Counted from the first letter of the stretch, positions 46,004 through 56,051 are shown. The stretch is DNA of 64,000 nt from Thalassotalea atypica (GCF_030295975.1 NZ_AP027364.1:4092001-4156000); one strand, 5' to 3'. Notes: generated by a model not told the origin, from the sequence alone. A program made the numbers and translations.

Positions 46004-46984
46004 TTAAGCAGGCAGTAAGCTCAATGGGTCTTGCGTGAGGGCAGCATGTTGTTCTTTTAACATTAACACTTGCTGTTCCCAATACTTTTCACTATTAAAC
46101 CATGGAAAGTTATGTGGAAACGCAGGATCACTCCATCGTTTACATAACCAAGCCATATAATTGACTACGCGCATTGTTCGTAATGATTCTATCAGGGCTA
46201 GCTCAGAAGAATCAAAAGAAAAAAACTCTTCATAACCCGACAACATCGTATCCATTTGTAACAATTGTTGTTGCCGATCCCCTGACAACATCATCCATAG
46301 ATCTTGTATTGCGGGGCCTTGGCGGCAATCATCTAAGTCAACAAAGTGCGGGCCGTGCTCTTCACGCCACAGTATATTTCCAGCATGACAGTCACCATGC
46401 AGTCTAATGGTCTGGTTGGGTTGATATTGCTGACAGGCCAAATCTATCACTTGGTCTAAGATAGTAAAGAAGGCAACCTGAACGCCAGCTGAAACAAAAC
46501 CAGAATCAACAATCGTTTGTCGCGCTTGAATCAAAAACTCTTCCGTATTTACCGTTGGTCGATGCTCAAATACTTTTTTCGCGCCAATGGCATGAATTCG
46601 CCCTACAAAGCGCCCCATCCATTCCAATTGTTCCAAATTATCTACTTCGAATATTCGGCCGCCACGGCAGGGATATACTGCAAAGTTAAATCCTTGATAT
46701 TGCAAAAGGCTTTTATTATTAACTTTTAACGGTGCAATGATTGGTAACTCTTGCTCGACTAGTTCAAAAGCAAAGTCATGTTCTTCCAATAGGGCTTGTT
46801 TACTCCAACGCTCGGGGCGATAGAACTTAGTGACATATTTAGTGCCTTGCTCATTGTGAAACTGATAAACCCTATTTTCATAGCTATTAAGCGGCAATAA
46901 CCCCGAATCAACGTTAAATCCAGCGCTTTCTAAGCCATCTAAAATTAGATCAGGGCTCAGAGTCGAAAAATCAAAAACAGCCAT
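46004..46984 (-). CDS. srkA: stress response serine/threonine protein kinase SrkA (YihE/RdoA)
   Basis: Kinase-fold protein of 326 residues, known in enterobacteria to protect against stress-induced death. The catalytic HGDCHAGNILW (around residues 196-206) and metal-binding FVDLDDCRQGP (around 214-224) are intact. It lies directly upstream of dsbA on the same strand, the classic rdoA-dsbA arrangement. Its ATG overlaps the stop of ccoG by one base (TAATG), so ccoG, srkA and dsbA are probably one transcript. Confidence 0.93.
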   Translation of the reverse strand: MAVFDFSTLSPDLILDGLESAGFNVDSGLLPLNSYENRVYQFHNEQGTKYVTKFYRPERWSKQALLEEHDFAFELVEQELPIIAPLKVNNKSLLQYQGFNFAVYPCRGGRIFEVDNLEQLEWMGRFVGRIHAIGAKKVFEHRPTVNTEEFLIQARQTIVDSGFVSAGVQVAFFTILDQVIDLACQQYQPNQTIRLHGDCHAGNILWREEHGPHFVDLDDCRQGPAIQDLWMMLSGDRQQQLLQMDTMLSGYEEFFSFDSSELALIESLRTMRVVNYMAWLCKRWSDPAFPHNFPWFNSEKYWEQQVLMLKEQHAALTQDPLSLLPA

Positions 46985-48420
46985 TAGCGCGTTTTAAAGA
47001 ATCGAGATTCTGTCTCTAATTGAACATCAGCATCATCATTAATTAGCTCAATAACAAAATGTATATCAGTCATATATCCCTTAAGTTCATACGGGTCCAC
47101 AGCAAGGCTTATCGGTAAGGTAAAGACTTGTGCAGCTTTTACATCAATTTCTTGTGGTCCTATCCATTTGGCGTTTTCTATGCCTTTCACAGATAAGCGG
47201 TATCTATTATTGTGCTGAGACTTATTCAAAATTTTAAGCGTGTATACATTCTCAACTTCACCATTAATATTCTCACGTGCTAGTGCATTTCGGTCTCGAA
47301 TAATGTCCATCGCAACGGGAACACGATTTACCACTTCCAGCACAAGCAAGGTACTCATGATACACAAAACTACGGCATAGCCAATCAGCTTGCTTCTAAC
47401 AAAATGTACTTTCTTACCTTCCAATTCATGCTCAGTGGTATAACGTATTAGGCCTTTGTCATAGCCCATGCGATCCATCACACCATCACAGGCATCAACA
47501 CAAGCACCACAATTGATGCACTCATACTGAAGGCCATTGCGAATATCAATGCCGGTCGGGCACACCTGAACACACAAATTACAATCTATACAATCACCCA
47601 GCCCAAGAGCTTTGTGATCTTGCTTGCGTCCTCTAGCACCTCGGCTTTCTCCGCGCTTAGCATCGTAAGACACCGTAATGGTATCTTTATCAAACATAGC
47701 TGATTGAAAGCGAGAGTATGGACACATATGCAAACACATGATCTCACGCATCCAACCCGCATTGCCGTATGTGCAAAAAGCAAAAAAGAAAATTGTTAAA
47801 GTGGCAGCCATCGAGGCATTGAAGGTAAAGAAGTCAACAAAAATTTCTTGCATTGGCATGAAATAGCCGACGAAAGTCAGCGCTGTTAGCGTAGAAAAAA
47901 ATAGCCAACAGCTGTGTTTTAACGCTTTTCTCCAAAACTTATTGAAATCTAGTTTCTGACCGTCCAACTTTTTACGTTGATTTGCTGTCCCTTCAATTTT
48001 TTCTTCAAACCAGATGAAAATAAATGTCCATACGGTTTGTGGGCACAAGTAGCCGCACCAAACCCGTCCTAAAAACGTAGTCACAAAAAAGAGTAGAAAG
48101 GCACCTAAAATGAATAACCACGCTAATAACGTCAGATCTTGAGGCCATAAAGTCAGGCCCCAAATATTGAATCGTTGCTCAGTAATGTCGAATAAAATGG
48201 CCTGCTGACCGTTAAATTGCAACCATGGTAAAAGCGCGAATAAAAACAAGAAGAAAAAATTCATCTTTTGCCGTAAGCGCTGAAAAACACCTTCAACTTT
48301 GCGCACATAAATTTGATCGCGAGGATTGTGTCCAGATTGAACACTTTGATTAGGCTGATGAATTTTAACGTTTTTAACCGGGATAGTTTCTATTTTTGCA
48401 GTAGGTTTTTCGTGCTTCAC
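46984..48420 (-). CDS. ccoG: cytochrome c oxidase accessory protein CcoG
   Basis: Membrane iron-sulfur protein of 478 residues needed for cbb3-type cytochrome oxidase maturation, probably in copper handling. It has about five transmembrane helices, the CGYLCPQTVWTF motif (around residue 122) and two ferredoxin-type 4Fe-4S motifs CIDCNLCVQVCP and CINCGACVDACD (around 269-306), then a C-terminal Ig-like FixG domain. The start is a GTG (SD AAGGA 7 bp upstream). No ccoNOP or ccoI genes are in the window. It is the first gene of the ccoG-srkA-dsbA run. Confidence 0.93.
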   Translation of the reverse strand: MKHEKPTAKIETIPVKNVKIHQPNQSVQSGHNPRDQIYVRKVEGVFQRLRQKMNFFFLFLFALLPWLQFNGQQAILFDITEQRFNIWGLTLWPQDLTLLAWLFILGAFLLFFVTTFLGRVWCGYLCPQTVWTFIFIWFEEKIEGTANQRKKLDGQKLDFNKFWRKALKHSCWLFFSTLTALTFVGYFMPMQEIFVDFFTFNASMAATLTIFFFAFCTYGNAGWMREIMCLHMCPYSRFQSAMFDKDTITVSYDAKRGESRGARGRKQDHKALGLGDCIDCNLCVQVCPTGIDIRNGLQYECINCGACVDACDGVMDRMGYDKGLIRYTTEHELEGKKVHFVRSKLIGYAVVLCIMSTLLVLEVVNRVPVAMDIIRDRNALARENINGEVENVYTLKILNKSQHNNRYRLSVKGIENAKWIGPQEIDVKAAQVFTLPISLAVDPYELKGYMTDIHFVIELINDDADVQLETESRFFKTR

Positions 48421-48574
48421 GGTAAATCCTTGGTACTCTTTGCAACGCGATACGAATAAATTCGGTACAGATAATTGAGATAACAGGATGCTCTTATAAA
48501 ATATCGCTATCTACGTTGTATTATTATCGGAAAATTTATTATTCTATAACCAGTTAACTATTATATGACATAAC

Positions 48575-48931
48575 ATGAAAAATATATTGATCTTAATCGT
48601 AGCAATTGCAGTATTTTTACACTTTTATCCACAACCTGAAGTAACTTCATTCTATGAAGAGAAAAAAGAGCAAGTTCTAACAGCATTTTCAGATGCTACA
48701 GATACAAGAGTTCGCCTTAAAGCCAGTAAAGTGCATTCTGAGATAGAAAAAAAATTCTCAACCTTTCGTCCAAGTGAACAAGAACACATTCAAGAAGTTA
48801 CTTTAACAAGTGCATCAATTATTACGTATTATGAAAAATATTGCCGCGGCACTAAACGAGACCAAAAGCTACATCCAGATAATCAAAAAACAATCTGCAG
48901 TGTAATGACAAAATACTCTAAATATATGTAA
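48575..48931 (+). CDS. small hypothetical protein with N-terminal signal or membrane segment
   Basis: Product of 118 residues that I do not recognise. It starts with a hydrophobic segment (ILILIVAIAVFLHF, residues 4-17) followed by a charged, alpha-helical region and two cysteines (one in YEKYCRG, one in KTICSVM) near the C-terminus, possibly forming a disulfide outside the membrane. It is divergent from ccoG with 154 bp between them and convergent with the molybdoenzyme gene (20 bp gap). No clear SD is visible. The open frame and the hydrophobic start support it as a real gene, but evidence is limited. Confidence 0.6.
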   Translation: MKNILILIVAIAVFLHFYPQPEVTSFYEEKKEQVLTAFSDATDTRVRLKASKVHSEIEKKFSTFRPSEQEHIQEVTLTSASIITYYEKYCRGTKRDQKLHPDNQKTICSVMTKYSKYM

Positions 48932-48951
48932 GCCAAGTTCCTTAGGTTCGC

Positions 48952-51255
48952 TTATAAAATACGCTTTGCCGTATCAGCAGTTTCGGTTACTACAACAGCA
49001 ATTGATTTGGACGTTGGCGTAAAGCTATGATCGCCATAGCTGGCCAATGCCACTAATGGATTTGCTTCAGGGAAATAACTGGCGACATTACCGCAAGGGA
49101 TATCATATGGGATCAAAGTAAAATTAGTAACCTTTCGCTCAATATCATCCGGCCAAAGCGCTACGATATCCACTTTTTGCCCCGCACTCATGGCTAAACT
49201 TTCAATATCTGTTTCGTTCATTAATAACACACAGCGTTCACCACTGATGCCACGATACCTGTCTTCAAAACCATATACGGTAGTGTTGTATTGATCGTGA
49301 GAGCGTAGGGTTTGAAGTACAAATATTTTGTTATTAGTGAGTTCTCGTTGAGACTGATTAACAATATCATCTGGCAAAGAGTGCGTCTTGATCTCCGCAC
49401 GTCCGCTGGCGTTCAACCAAGTAAGCTGTGCTGCACTGTTGCCTAGATAAAAGCCACCTGCATGATTAATTTTTGCATTAAAGCCAGAAAACTCGGGTAA
49501 AACGGCGGCTATTAGATCGCGAATTTTATCATAATTGTTGCACACATCAAGCCACGCAATAGGCTCATTCCCAAACATTGCCTGCGCGATGCCTGCAATG
49601 ATTGCGGGCTCTGAGCGCATATCTTTAACATCACTTTCAACAACCCCTTGTGAGGCGTGTACCATTGAGAACGAATCCTCAACTGTCACTTTTTGCGGCT
49701 CACCCGCCTGTAAATCGATATCAGTCCGTCCTAAACAAGGTAATAAAAGCGATACTTCCCCTGGATAAAGATGGGTTCGATTCAATTTAGTCGCAATGTT
49801 CACGGTAAGTTTGCAATTACTCAAGGCTTGCTGTGTTAGTTGTGTGTCTGGCGTTGCTGCTGCGAAGTTGCCTCCTAGCGCGATGAAAGCTTTACTTTCG
49901 CCATTGAGCATCGCTTCAATCGCTTGCACTACGTTGTGACCAGGTTGTTGAGGTGGGGTAAAATCAAACACCTTTTCAAGTTGATCAAGAAACGCCTGTG
50001 GTGGCTTTTCATTGATACCCATCGTTCGATCACCTTGAACATTGGAATGCCCCCTCACTGGGCAAAGACCAGCGCCTGCCTTACCTATTTGACCAAACAG
50101 TAGCTGTAAATTAGTCATTTCTTGAATGGTGGCTACTGAGTGTTTATGCTGAGTTATCCCCATTGCCCAGGTTAATATGACCTTGTCGGCTTGCTGATAA
50201 ACGTTTGCTGCGTGCTTAATTTCTTGTTCAGATAAACCTGACTGAACAATAATTTTTGACCAAGCTGTATTCTCTACTTCCGCCAGATATTCATCCAACC
50301 CGGCAGTATGTTGTTCAATAAATTCAAGATCAAAAATTCCTTGTTGCTGCTGTGCAATGGCTAACTGATGTTGCGCTAATAGCGCTTTAACCATGCCTCT
50401 GACGAGCGCCATGTCACCACCAAGGTTCGGAGTAAAATACAAACTTGAGACCTCCGTCGCACTGCCGGTTAACATATCCCCCACAGATTGAGGGTTTGAA
50501 AAGCGCTCTAAACCTCTTTCCTTTAGCGGATTAAAGGTAACAACCTTAGCACCTCGTCTAGTCGCATGGCTCAAGGTATCAAGCATTCTCGGGTGGTTTG
50601 TTCCAGGATTTTGACCGAAAACAAAAATCGCGTCCGCTTGCTCAAAATCGGCCAATGTGACCGTGCCTTTACCAACTCCTATTGATTCTTTTAACGCATA
50701 ACCACTGGCTTCGTGGCACATATTTGAGCAGTCCGGAAAATTATTGGTGCCAAAGCGACGAACAAATAACTGATACAAAAATGCCGCTTCATTGCTGGCG
50801 CGCCCCGAGGTATAAAACTCAGCTTGATCTGGGCGATCTAGTTTATTCAATTGCTCGCCAATCAAATCAAATGCTTGCTGCCATGAAACACTTTGGTAAT
50901 GGTCTGAATCTTGGTCGTATAGCAAAGGCTCGGCCAACCGCCCCTGATCTTCGAGGAAATAGTCACTTTGCTTTTTCAGCCAACGAACCGAATGGGCTTG
51001 GAAAAAATTGGCATCGATACGCTTTGATGTCGCTTCCCAATTAACCGCTTTCGCGCCATTCTCGCAAAAACGAACACGGCCAGGCTCGTCTTTTTCCCCC
51101 CATGCACAACCGGGGCAATCAAAACCTTTATCTTGATTGGTGTTAAGCAAATTTTTAATATTCTTGGCAACGTTTTCACTTTTCAACAAATGTTTAGCAG
51201 TACTGGCCAGTGCTCCCCAACCACCTGCAGCGCCACTATATTTTTTGTAACTCAT
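48952..51255 (-). CDS. FdhF/YdeP-type molybdopterin oxidoreductase
   Basis: Protein of 767 residues in the molybdopterin bis-MGD family, subgroup YdeP, which resembles formate dehydrogenase H. The N-terminus has the Cys-poor version of the iron-sulfur region (FDCPGCAWGE), and CSNMCHEASG (around residues 177-186) marks the likely Mo-ligand region; VFGQNPGTNHPRML is a typical pterin-binding motif. It has no Tat signal, so it is cytoplasmic. The substrate is unknown: YdeP in E. coli is linked to acid resistance. It overlaps fdhD by 4 bp, and FdhD probably sulfurates its molybdenum cofactor. Confidence 0.88.
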   Translation of the reverse strand: MSYKKYSGAAGGWGALASTAKHLLKSENVAKNIKNLLNTNQDKGFDCPGCAWGEKDEPGRVRFCENGAKAVNWEATSKRIDANFFQAHSVRWLKKQSDYFLEDQGRLAEPLLYDQDSDHYQSVSWQQAFDLIGEQLNKLDRPDQAEFYTSGRASNEAAFLYQLFVRRFGTNNFPDCSNMCHEASGYALKESIGVGKGTVTLADFEQADAIFVFGQNPGTNHPRMLDTLSHATRRGAKVVTFNPLKERGLERFSNPQSVGDMLTGSATEVSSLYFTPNLGGDMALVRGMVKALLAQHQLAIAQQQQGIFDLEFIEQHTAGLDEYLAEVENTAWSKIIVQSGLSEQEIKHAANVYQQADKVILTWAMGITQHKHSVATIQEMTNLQLLFGQIGKAGAGLCPVRGHSNVQGDRTMGINEKPPQAFLDQLEKVFDFTPPQQPGHNVVQAIEAMLNGESKAFIALGGNFAAATPDTQLTQQALSNCKLTVNIATKLNRTHLYPGEVSLLLPCLGRTDIDLQAGEPQKVTVEDSFSMVHASQGVVESDVKDMRSEPAIIAGIAQAMFGNEPIAWLDVCNNYDKIRDLIAAVLPEFSGFNAKINHAGGFYLGNSAAQLTWLNASGRAEIKTHSLPDDIVNQSQRELTNNKIFVLQTLRSHDQYNTTVYGFEDRYRGISGERCVLLMNETDIESLAMSAGQKVDIVALWPDDIERKVTNFTLIPYDIPCGNVASYFPEANPLVALASYGDHSFTPTSKSIAVVVTETADTAKRIL

Positions 51256-52169
51256 ACTAAGCGAAAATCTCCACTATAAACATTGCATCGGTTCTCTTTT
51301 GCAAAGCCAATTAAGGTAATATTAAATCGCTTTGCCAAGGTTATGGCAAGGCTCGATGGCGCGCCAATGGCGACGATGACTGGAATATTAGCCATGATCG
51401 CCTTTTGCACTAATTCAAAACTGACCCGGCCGCTGAGTACAAGCACCGATTGTGCTAATTGAGTCAATACTGTCTGTTTAGATAAAATGAACTGCTCACC
51501 AATGACTTTGTCCACCGCGTTATGACGGCCGACATCTTCTTGAATCGACAGATAATTGCCATTTTGCCATAGCCCAGCACCGTGAACGCCGCCAGTTTGG
51601 GCAAAATGAGCCTGATCGTCACTGAGTAATTTAGGCAGTTCAAATACTGTTGTCAGTGATAACCAACGCTCACTTTGATCGCTCACCACAGGTTGGCGTA
51701 TGGCGAGTTGTTTTACTTGCTGTTGCCCACAAACACCACAACTAGAAAAACTCATGCTTTGCCGTTCTAATTGAGGCCAATCAGGGCTGATATTTTTACT
51801 CAGCGTAACTTCGAATACATGCGGCTCAAGATGCTGCATTTCCGCGACATCAGGTATGGCAGTAATCACACCTAAGCTAAGCAACAAGCCACTAACTAGG
51901 GCTTTATCATTGCCGGGCGTGCGCATAGTTACAATTAGCGGACGACTTTTATAATTTTGTGATTCAGCATTAAACCACGAAAGCAATATTTGCAGCGGAG
52001 CTTCAACAATTACCGTATCAGGGCTAGGCGATTGAACAGTTGTTGGCCCTGATGCGCTCGCTATAAAGACCTTGCGATTGACATTATCCAATGCAAGGCT
52101 AGCACATTCAAACGTGTCGTCATCACTGCCTTTTGTTATGTGCTGATGTTCATGTTTGCTATATATCAA
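51252..52169 (-). CDS. fdhD: formate dehydrogenase accessory sulfurtransferase FdhD
   Basis: Transfers sulfur to the molybdenum cofactor of formate-dehydrogenase-type enzymes. The 305-residue product has the conserved cysteine pair in SSCGVCGQQQV (around residues 141-151) and QEDVGRHNAVDKVIG (around 211-225), both typical of FdhD. The start at 52169 appears to be a TTG; no in-frame ATG lies before the conserved region. It overlaps the downstream YdeP-type gene by 4 bp. Confidence 0.9.
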   Translation of the reverse strand: MIYSKHEHQHITKGSDDDTFECASLALDNVNRKVFIASASGPTTVQSPSPDTVIVEAPLQILLSWFNAESQNYKSRPLIVTMRTPGNDKALVSGLLLSLGVITAIPDVAEMQHLEPHVFEVTLSKNISPDWPQLERQSMSFSSCGVCGQQQVKQLAIRQPVVSDQSERWLSLTTVFELPKLLSDDQAHFAQTGGVHGAGLWQNGNYLSIQEDVGRHNAVDKVIGEQFILSKQTVLTQLAQSVLVLSGRVSFELVQKAIMANIPVIVAIGAPSSLAITLAKRFNITLIGFAKENRCNVYSGDFRLV

Positions 52170-52282
52170 TGTAATGCCTATTGCTGTTTCGTCAACTTGC
52201 TTAGGTTACTGATTCCCCCTAAACACAATGTTAATCTCGATAATGTCAGTATAAACCAAACACAAAAACTCAAGACACCTGG

Positions 52283-53647
52283 CTATGCCGATAAACGCCC
52301 CAAGAGTTGAGCAAACTGTGCTTGGCTTTGTTCAGCCAATTTATGTTGCTTGCGCTCAATCACCCATTGACCATTGACCATCACGTCATCAATGGCTGGT
52401 TGCTGACTAGCAAAAACAAGACTGTCTAACAAATGCTGATCGCTGTTGGCGTAACATGATAGTAGTTCGCTATCTAACACCAATAAGTCAGCCTGTTGGC
52501 CAATTGCAATTTCACCCAGTTGCAAACCACAACTTTGCCCACCGCCTTTAGCGGCATGTTGCCATAAATGTCTGCCGACTGAAGGCTGCTTAGGAGTTGC
52601 TAAAATAGCACGCTGCTGTTTAATCAATCGCTGAGCATATTCAAGCCAACGTAATTCTTCGACAGGGTTTACTGAGATATGGCTGTCTGAGCCAATTGCC
52701 CACGTACCACCTTCTGCAATAAATTCAGTGGAGGGAAATATACCATCACCTAAATTGGCTTCTGTCGTTGGACAAATACCCGCAATTGCGCCCTGTTTGA
52801 TAATACCTTGTCGTTCAGATTCATCGATATGCGTCGCATGAATTAGACACCAGTGCTGGTCAAGCTCAATATTGTCCAATAACCATTGGACGGGTCTTTT
52901 TTGATAATGAGCTAAACAGTCGTCCACTTCTTTTTGTTGCTCAGCAATGTGAATATGGATTGGCGCATGCTCATCCAGCGCACGAACGTGACTAACCGCT
53001 TTTTCTAGTGAGGCTTTGTCGACCGCGCGTAATGAATGCGGCGCAATACCAACATTGGTATTCTCGTAGGTGTCAGTTAATTCAACGCACTCACTGACCA
53101 GCTGATTAAATTGCACAACATCATTGATAAAACGTGCTTGTCCCTCATTTGGCGCTTGCTCACCAAAACCACTATGACGATACAGAACAGGTAACATGGT
53201 TAGGCCTATGCCTGAGTTCTTCGAGGCATCAAAAATGGCTTTTGCCATAGTTGATAGCTCTGGGTAGGTTTGACCATCAATATCATGATGTAAATAGTGA
53301 AATTCAGCGACGCGTGTATAACCCATTTTTAACATTTCAATATACAGTTGTGTGGCAATCACTTGTGCGTCTTGTGCACTTAACTGTGCCAAAAACTTGT
53401 ACATGATTGCCCGCCAAGTCCAAAAGCTATCTCCTTGTTCACTGCCCTGTTCACTAAATCCAGCAAAGGCGCGTTGAAAAGCATGAGAGTGGCAGTTGAC
53501 CATGCCGGGAATAACAAGTGCTTTAGTTACATCACTTGTTTGACTACCAATGGGTTCGATATTCACAATTTTACCTTGTGCTATCGTTACTAACTGATCT
53601 TGTGCCCAGCCCTGTGCCAGTAAAATGTTCTTTGCATGTAATTTCAT
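52283..53647 (-). CDS. hutF: formimidoylglutamate deiminase HutF
   Basis: Amidohydrolase of 454 residues converting N-formimino-L-glutamate to N-formyl-L-glutamate and ammonia in the five-step histidine degradation pathway. Metal-binding motifs are CHSHAFQRAFAG (around residue 52) and the later GSDSHISVNPVEELRW (around 316), with HIHIAEQQKEVDDC between. The ATG at 53647 has GGAG 7 bp upstream; an ATG at 53659 would add four residues. It lies downstream of hutG, in tandem. Confidence 0.9.
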   Translation of the reverse strand: MKLHAKNILLAQGWAQDQLVTIAQGKIVNIEPIGSQTSDVTKALVIPGMVNCHSHAFQRAFAGFSEQGSEQGDSFWTWRAIMYKFLAQLSAQDAQVIATQLYIEMLKMGYTRVAEFHYLHHDIDGQTYPELSTMAKAIFDASKNSGIGLTMLPVLYRHSGFGEQAPNEGQARFINDVVQFNQLVSECVELTDTYENTNVGIAPHSLRAVDKASLEKAVSHVRALDEHAPIHIHIAEQQKEVDDCLAHYQKRPVQWLLDNIELDQHWCLIHATHIDESERQGIIKQGAIAGICPTTEANLGDGIFPSTEFIAEGGTWAIGSDSHISVNPVEELRWLEYAQRLIKQQRAILATPKQPSVGRHLWQHAAKGGGQSCGLQLGEIAIGQQADLLVLDSELLSCYANSDQHLLDSLVFASQQPAIDDVMVNGQWVIERKQHKLAEQSQAQFAQLLGRLSA

Positions 53648-53661
53648 TAAAGGCTCCATCG

Positions 53662-54453
53662 TTATTTAGTTTGCTGCGCAAATTCAATCAGTGTTGCAAC
53701 CAATTGCTTTAATTTCGGTTTTACCTGTTCCGCTAGTTCAGGCGCATACTCAAAAGTTTGCTCATTCAAGTAAGTACGTTGTGATAGCTCTAATTGTAGA
53801 GCATGAATGTTTTGCTCAGGCTGACCAAAAGCACGAGTAATATACCCACCTTTAAACCGACCATTTGTTACCTGGCTATACGGTGAATAGTCCAATGATT
53901 CCACCTGTGCTAATAAAGCACTTGCACAACTTTCACCTTGCGCCGTACCAAAATTAAAATCGGGAAGTTGGCCATCAAAAAACCGTGGGACTGTTGATAA
54001 TATAGAATGGGCTTCAAGCAATACCGCTTGACCAAACTGCGCTTTGATTTCGTCTAGCGTATTGCCAAGCGCTTGATGATAAGGCTGCCAATAGGTTTCA
54101 ATTCGATATTTAATTTCTTTTTCAGTAGGTGCCATACCTTCTTGATACAGCGGCGATAAATCGAATGCTGTAGTAGGACAAAGCTCTGTACTATTTGCAC
54201 CTGGGTATAAGTCAATACCCTTTGGGTCACGGTTTAAATCAATCACGTAGCGGCTATATGTTGGCACAATAATGTATGCCCCCATAGCGTTAGCAAAGTC
54301 GTACAATTTGTCTTTATACCAATCTGTGTCTTCAACTTTGAGCGCTTTTGGTGTCATGTTATTTTTAATTTCAGCAGGAATTTCTTGGCCGTTATGTGGC
54401 ATGCTGATCAAAAGGGGAACAGAACCCTTGATCAAGCTAAAGGTAGGTTTCAT
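53662..54453 (-). CDS. hutG: N-formylglutamate deformylase HutG
   Basis: Zinc amidohydrolase of 263 residues that yields glutamate and formate in the last step of the HutF/HutG route. The motif LLISMPHNGQEIP is near residue 14, and YSRYVIDLNRDPKG around 65-78, matching the N-formylglutamate amidohydrolase family. I chose the ATG at 54453 (GAAGAG 3 bp away) because the frame before it, up to 54543, encodes an extra 30 residues with no family similarity. It and hutF are 14 bp apart. hutH, hutU and hutC are not in the window. Confidence 0.88.
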   Translation of the reverse strand: MKPTFSLIKGSVPLLISMPHNGQEIPAEIKNNMTPKALKVEDTDWYKDKLYDFANAMGAYIIVPTYSRYVIDLNRDPKGIDLYPGANSTELCPTTAFDLSPLYQEGMAPTEKEIKYRIETYWQPYHQALGNTLDEIKAQFGQAVLLEAHSILSTVPRFFDGQLPDFNFGTAQGESCASALLAQVESLDYSPYSQVTNGRFKGGYITRAFGQPEQNIHALQLELSQRTYLNEQTFEYAPELAEQVKPKLKQLVATLIEFAQQTK

Positions 54454-54592
54454 ATGCTCTTCACAGATTGTATATACAAGTTGAACAGCTAATTTACCAT
54501 GCCGAGGTATATCGAGGCAAACATATGTGAAGACTATAGCCATTGATCACAAAGTAAGTGTTGTTATTGTTGAACAAATGGCCTAAAAAAAA

Positions 54593-54622
54593 GCCCGCTA
54601 GCAATACGCTAACAGGCTTTTT
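54593..54622. terminator. Rho-independent terminator, strongest on the minus strand
   Basis: GCCCGCTAGC (54593-54602), loop AATAC and GCTAACAGGC (54608-54617) pair at 8 of 10 positions, with TTTTT after it on the plus strand and a longer T run on the minus strand (A run 54585-54592). On the minus strand it follows the META-domain gene by about 30 bp. Confidence 0.82.
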
Positions 54623-54651
54623 CTTGTATACACAAGTTGAACTGGCTGATG

Positions 54652-55134
54652 CTAACCTTGAATAAAGATAGCAATCACATTCTGCTGTTGATCGCTAAGG
54701 TGTAATTGATTTTCTTTGATATCAAAATACCTTGTTTCATTTAAAGCTTTAGTGAATTGTCTCTCAAGTAACGAATATTTAGTGCAGTGTTTTCGGGTCA
54801 TAGCCAATGCACCTAAAGTTAACTTTTCCTGCTCAATACTAAATATTGAAAAAAATTGATTACACCCAGCAAAGCCACTGGCTTTATTTTTTTCGTCATT
54901 AAATAGCAGAGAAAGTGGCTTACCGCCTTGTCCTTTGCTCACTTTATTACCGTTAAGTGTGGCTAAGTACCACGTTATTCCCACTAAATTTCCACTTTCT
55001 CGTGTCATTAGGGAGATATCCCCTTCTTTTTCACCTGTTGGTTCAGTATCACGTTGGACAACGCAGGCAGTTGCTGACATTAACATACCTATAATTACAA
55101 CTGATCTTATGACGGCTTTCATACTCGCTTTCAT
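54652..55134 (-). CDS. META-domain lipoprotein (HslJ-like)
   Basis: Predicted lipoprotein of 160 residues. A short signal ends in a lipobox SATAC (Cys near residue 24), and residues about 50-158 form a META/HslJ domain: ITWYLATLNGNKV, FAGCNQFFSIFSIE and GALAMTRKHC are characteristic. HslJ-like proteins are linked to heat-shock or novobiocin resistance in E. coli, but the function is not clear. I chose the ATG at 55134 (GGAGGG about 10 bp upstream); a first ATG at 55152 overlaps that site. A terminator follows. Confidence 0.8.
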   Translation of the reverse strand: MKASMKAVIRSVVIIGMLMSATACVVQRDTEPTGEKEGDISLMTRESGNLVGITWYLATLNGNKVSKGQGGKPLSLLFNDEKNKASGFAGCNQFFSIFSIEQEKLTLGALAMTRKHCTKYSLLERQFTKALNETRYFDIKENQLHLSDQQQNVIAIFIQG

Positions 55135-55201
55135 TCCCTGCACACCCTCCATTAAAACTATTTTTAATTGACTCGATTACAGTGTAACGATTCTCACATC
55201 G

Positions 55202-55837
55202 CTATTTAACTAGTTTAGCGGCTGCAAGCAAAATATCTTGATGCAAACGCACTTTAAAATTAGGATTCACATAATTAAATTGCACTAATCCTTTACTATC
55301 AAAAACGTATATTGCAGGAGCAGGCAAGACTAAGCGCTCTTCTCCTTGTTTATTTTTTTGGAGAGGATTAGTTAGGTTCATTTTGGCAACATATCGTTGA
55401 GTAACTTTTTCCGATGCAAAAAACGCTAGTCCAAACGCTTGGCTGACCTTTGAGTTGAAATCAGACAACAGTAGATAGCCTAAATCCATTTTATTGACAC
55501 TTTTTTCAATATCATTTGGTGCATCGGTTGAAATACCAATCAATTTAAACCCCATCGCTTTTAACTTGGGCTCTAATTGTTTGAGCTGGCCCATTTGTGT
55601 ATTACAATAAGGACACCACCCGCCTCGATAAAAAAACAATACGGTTTTTTGATTTTTTATGAGCGATGGCAACGACACTTGTTCACCACTGGTCAACGTA
55701 GTCATTACATTTGGGATTGTTTGACCATTTAATAACGGCGTTATTTTTTCACTGGATGTAGCAATGGGTTTAGCCAAAGTTTCAAAGCTTATTGCTGACA
55801 CTAAGATTAATGTTAAAAATGCAGGAAATAATTTCAA
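55202..55837 (-). CDS. exported peroxiredoxin-like (AhpC/TSA family) protein
   Basis: Protein of 211 residues with a signal peptide (SAISFETLAKP, about residues 1-23) and an AhpC/TSA-type thioredoxin fold. The redox motif is FYRGGWCPYCNTQM (around residues 69-82), a CxxC pair instead of the single peroxidatic Cys of typical peroxiredoxins, so it may act as a periplasmic thiol oxidoreductase or peroxidase. The start is a TTG with AGGA 9 bp upstream. It is divergent from the sensor kinase gene, 214 bp apart. Confidence 0.82.
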   Translation of the reverse strand: MKLFPAFLTLILVSAISFETLAKPIATSSEKITPLLNGQTIPNVMTTLTSGEQVSLPSLIKNQKTVLFFYRGGWCPYCNTQMGQLKQLEPKLKAMGFKLIGISTDAPNDIEKSVNKMDLGYLLLSDFNSKVSQAFGLAFFASEKVTQRYVAKMNLTNPLQKNKQGEERLVLPAPAIYVFDSKGLVQFNYVNPNFKVRLHQDILLAAAKLVK

Positions 55838-56051
55838 AGTTGTTTATCCTAAAAAGTGAATGACTGGTGCAAAGACCTTTAAATATTCAATTTTATTTCA
55901 GTCCGACTTTTCTTTATCTGGTTTTTATACTGAGTACTCAATATACGTTTGGACAAGCGTCATGTTTCACTGCATTATGCTAACGCTAACTATAAACTGT
56001 TTGAACTATCTTAATGGTTGCTAATAACGCGATGGCTATAGAGTAAGTTAC

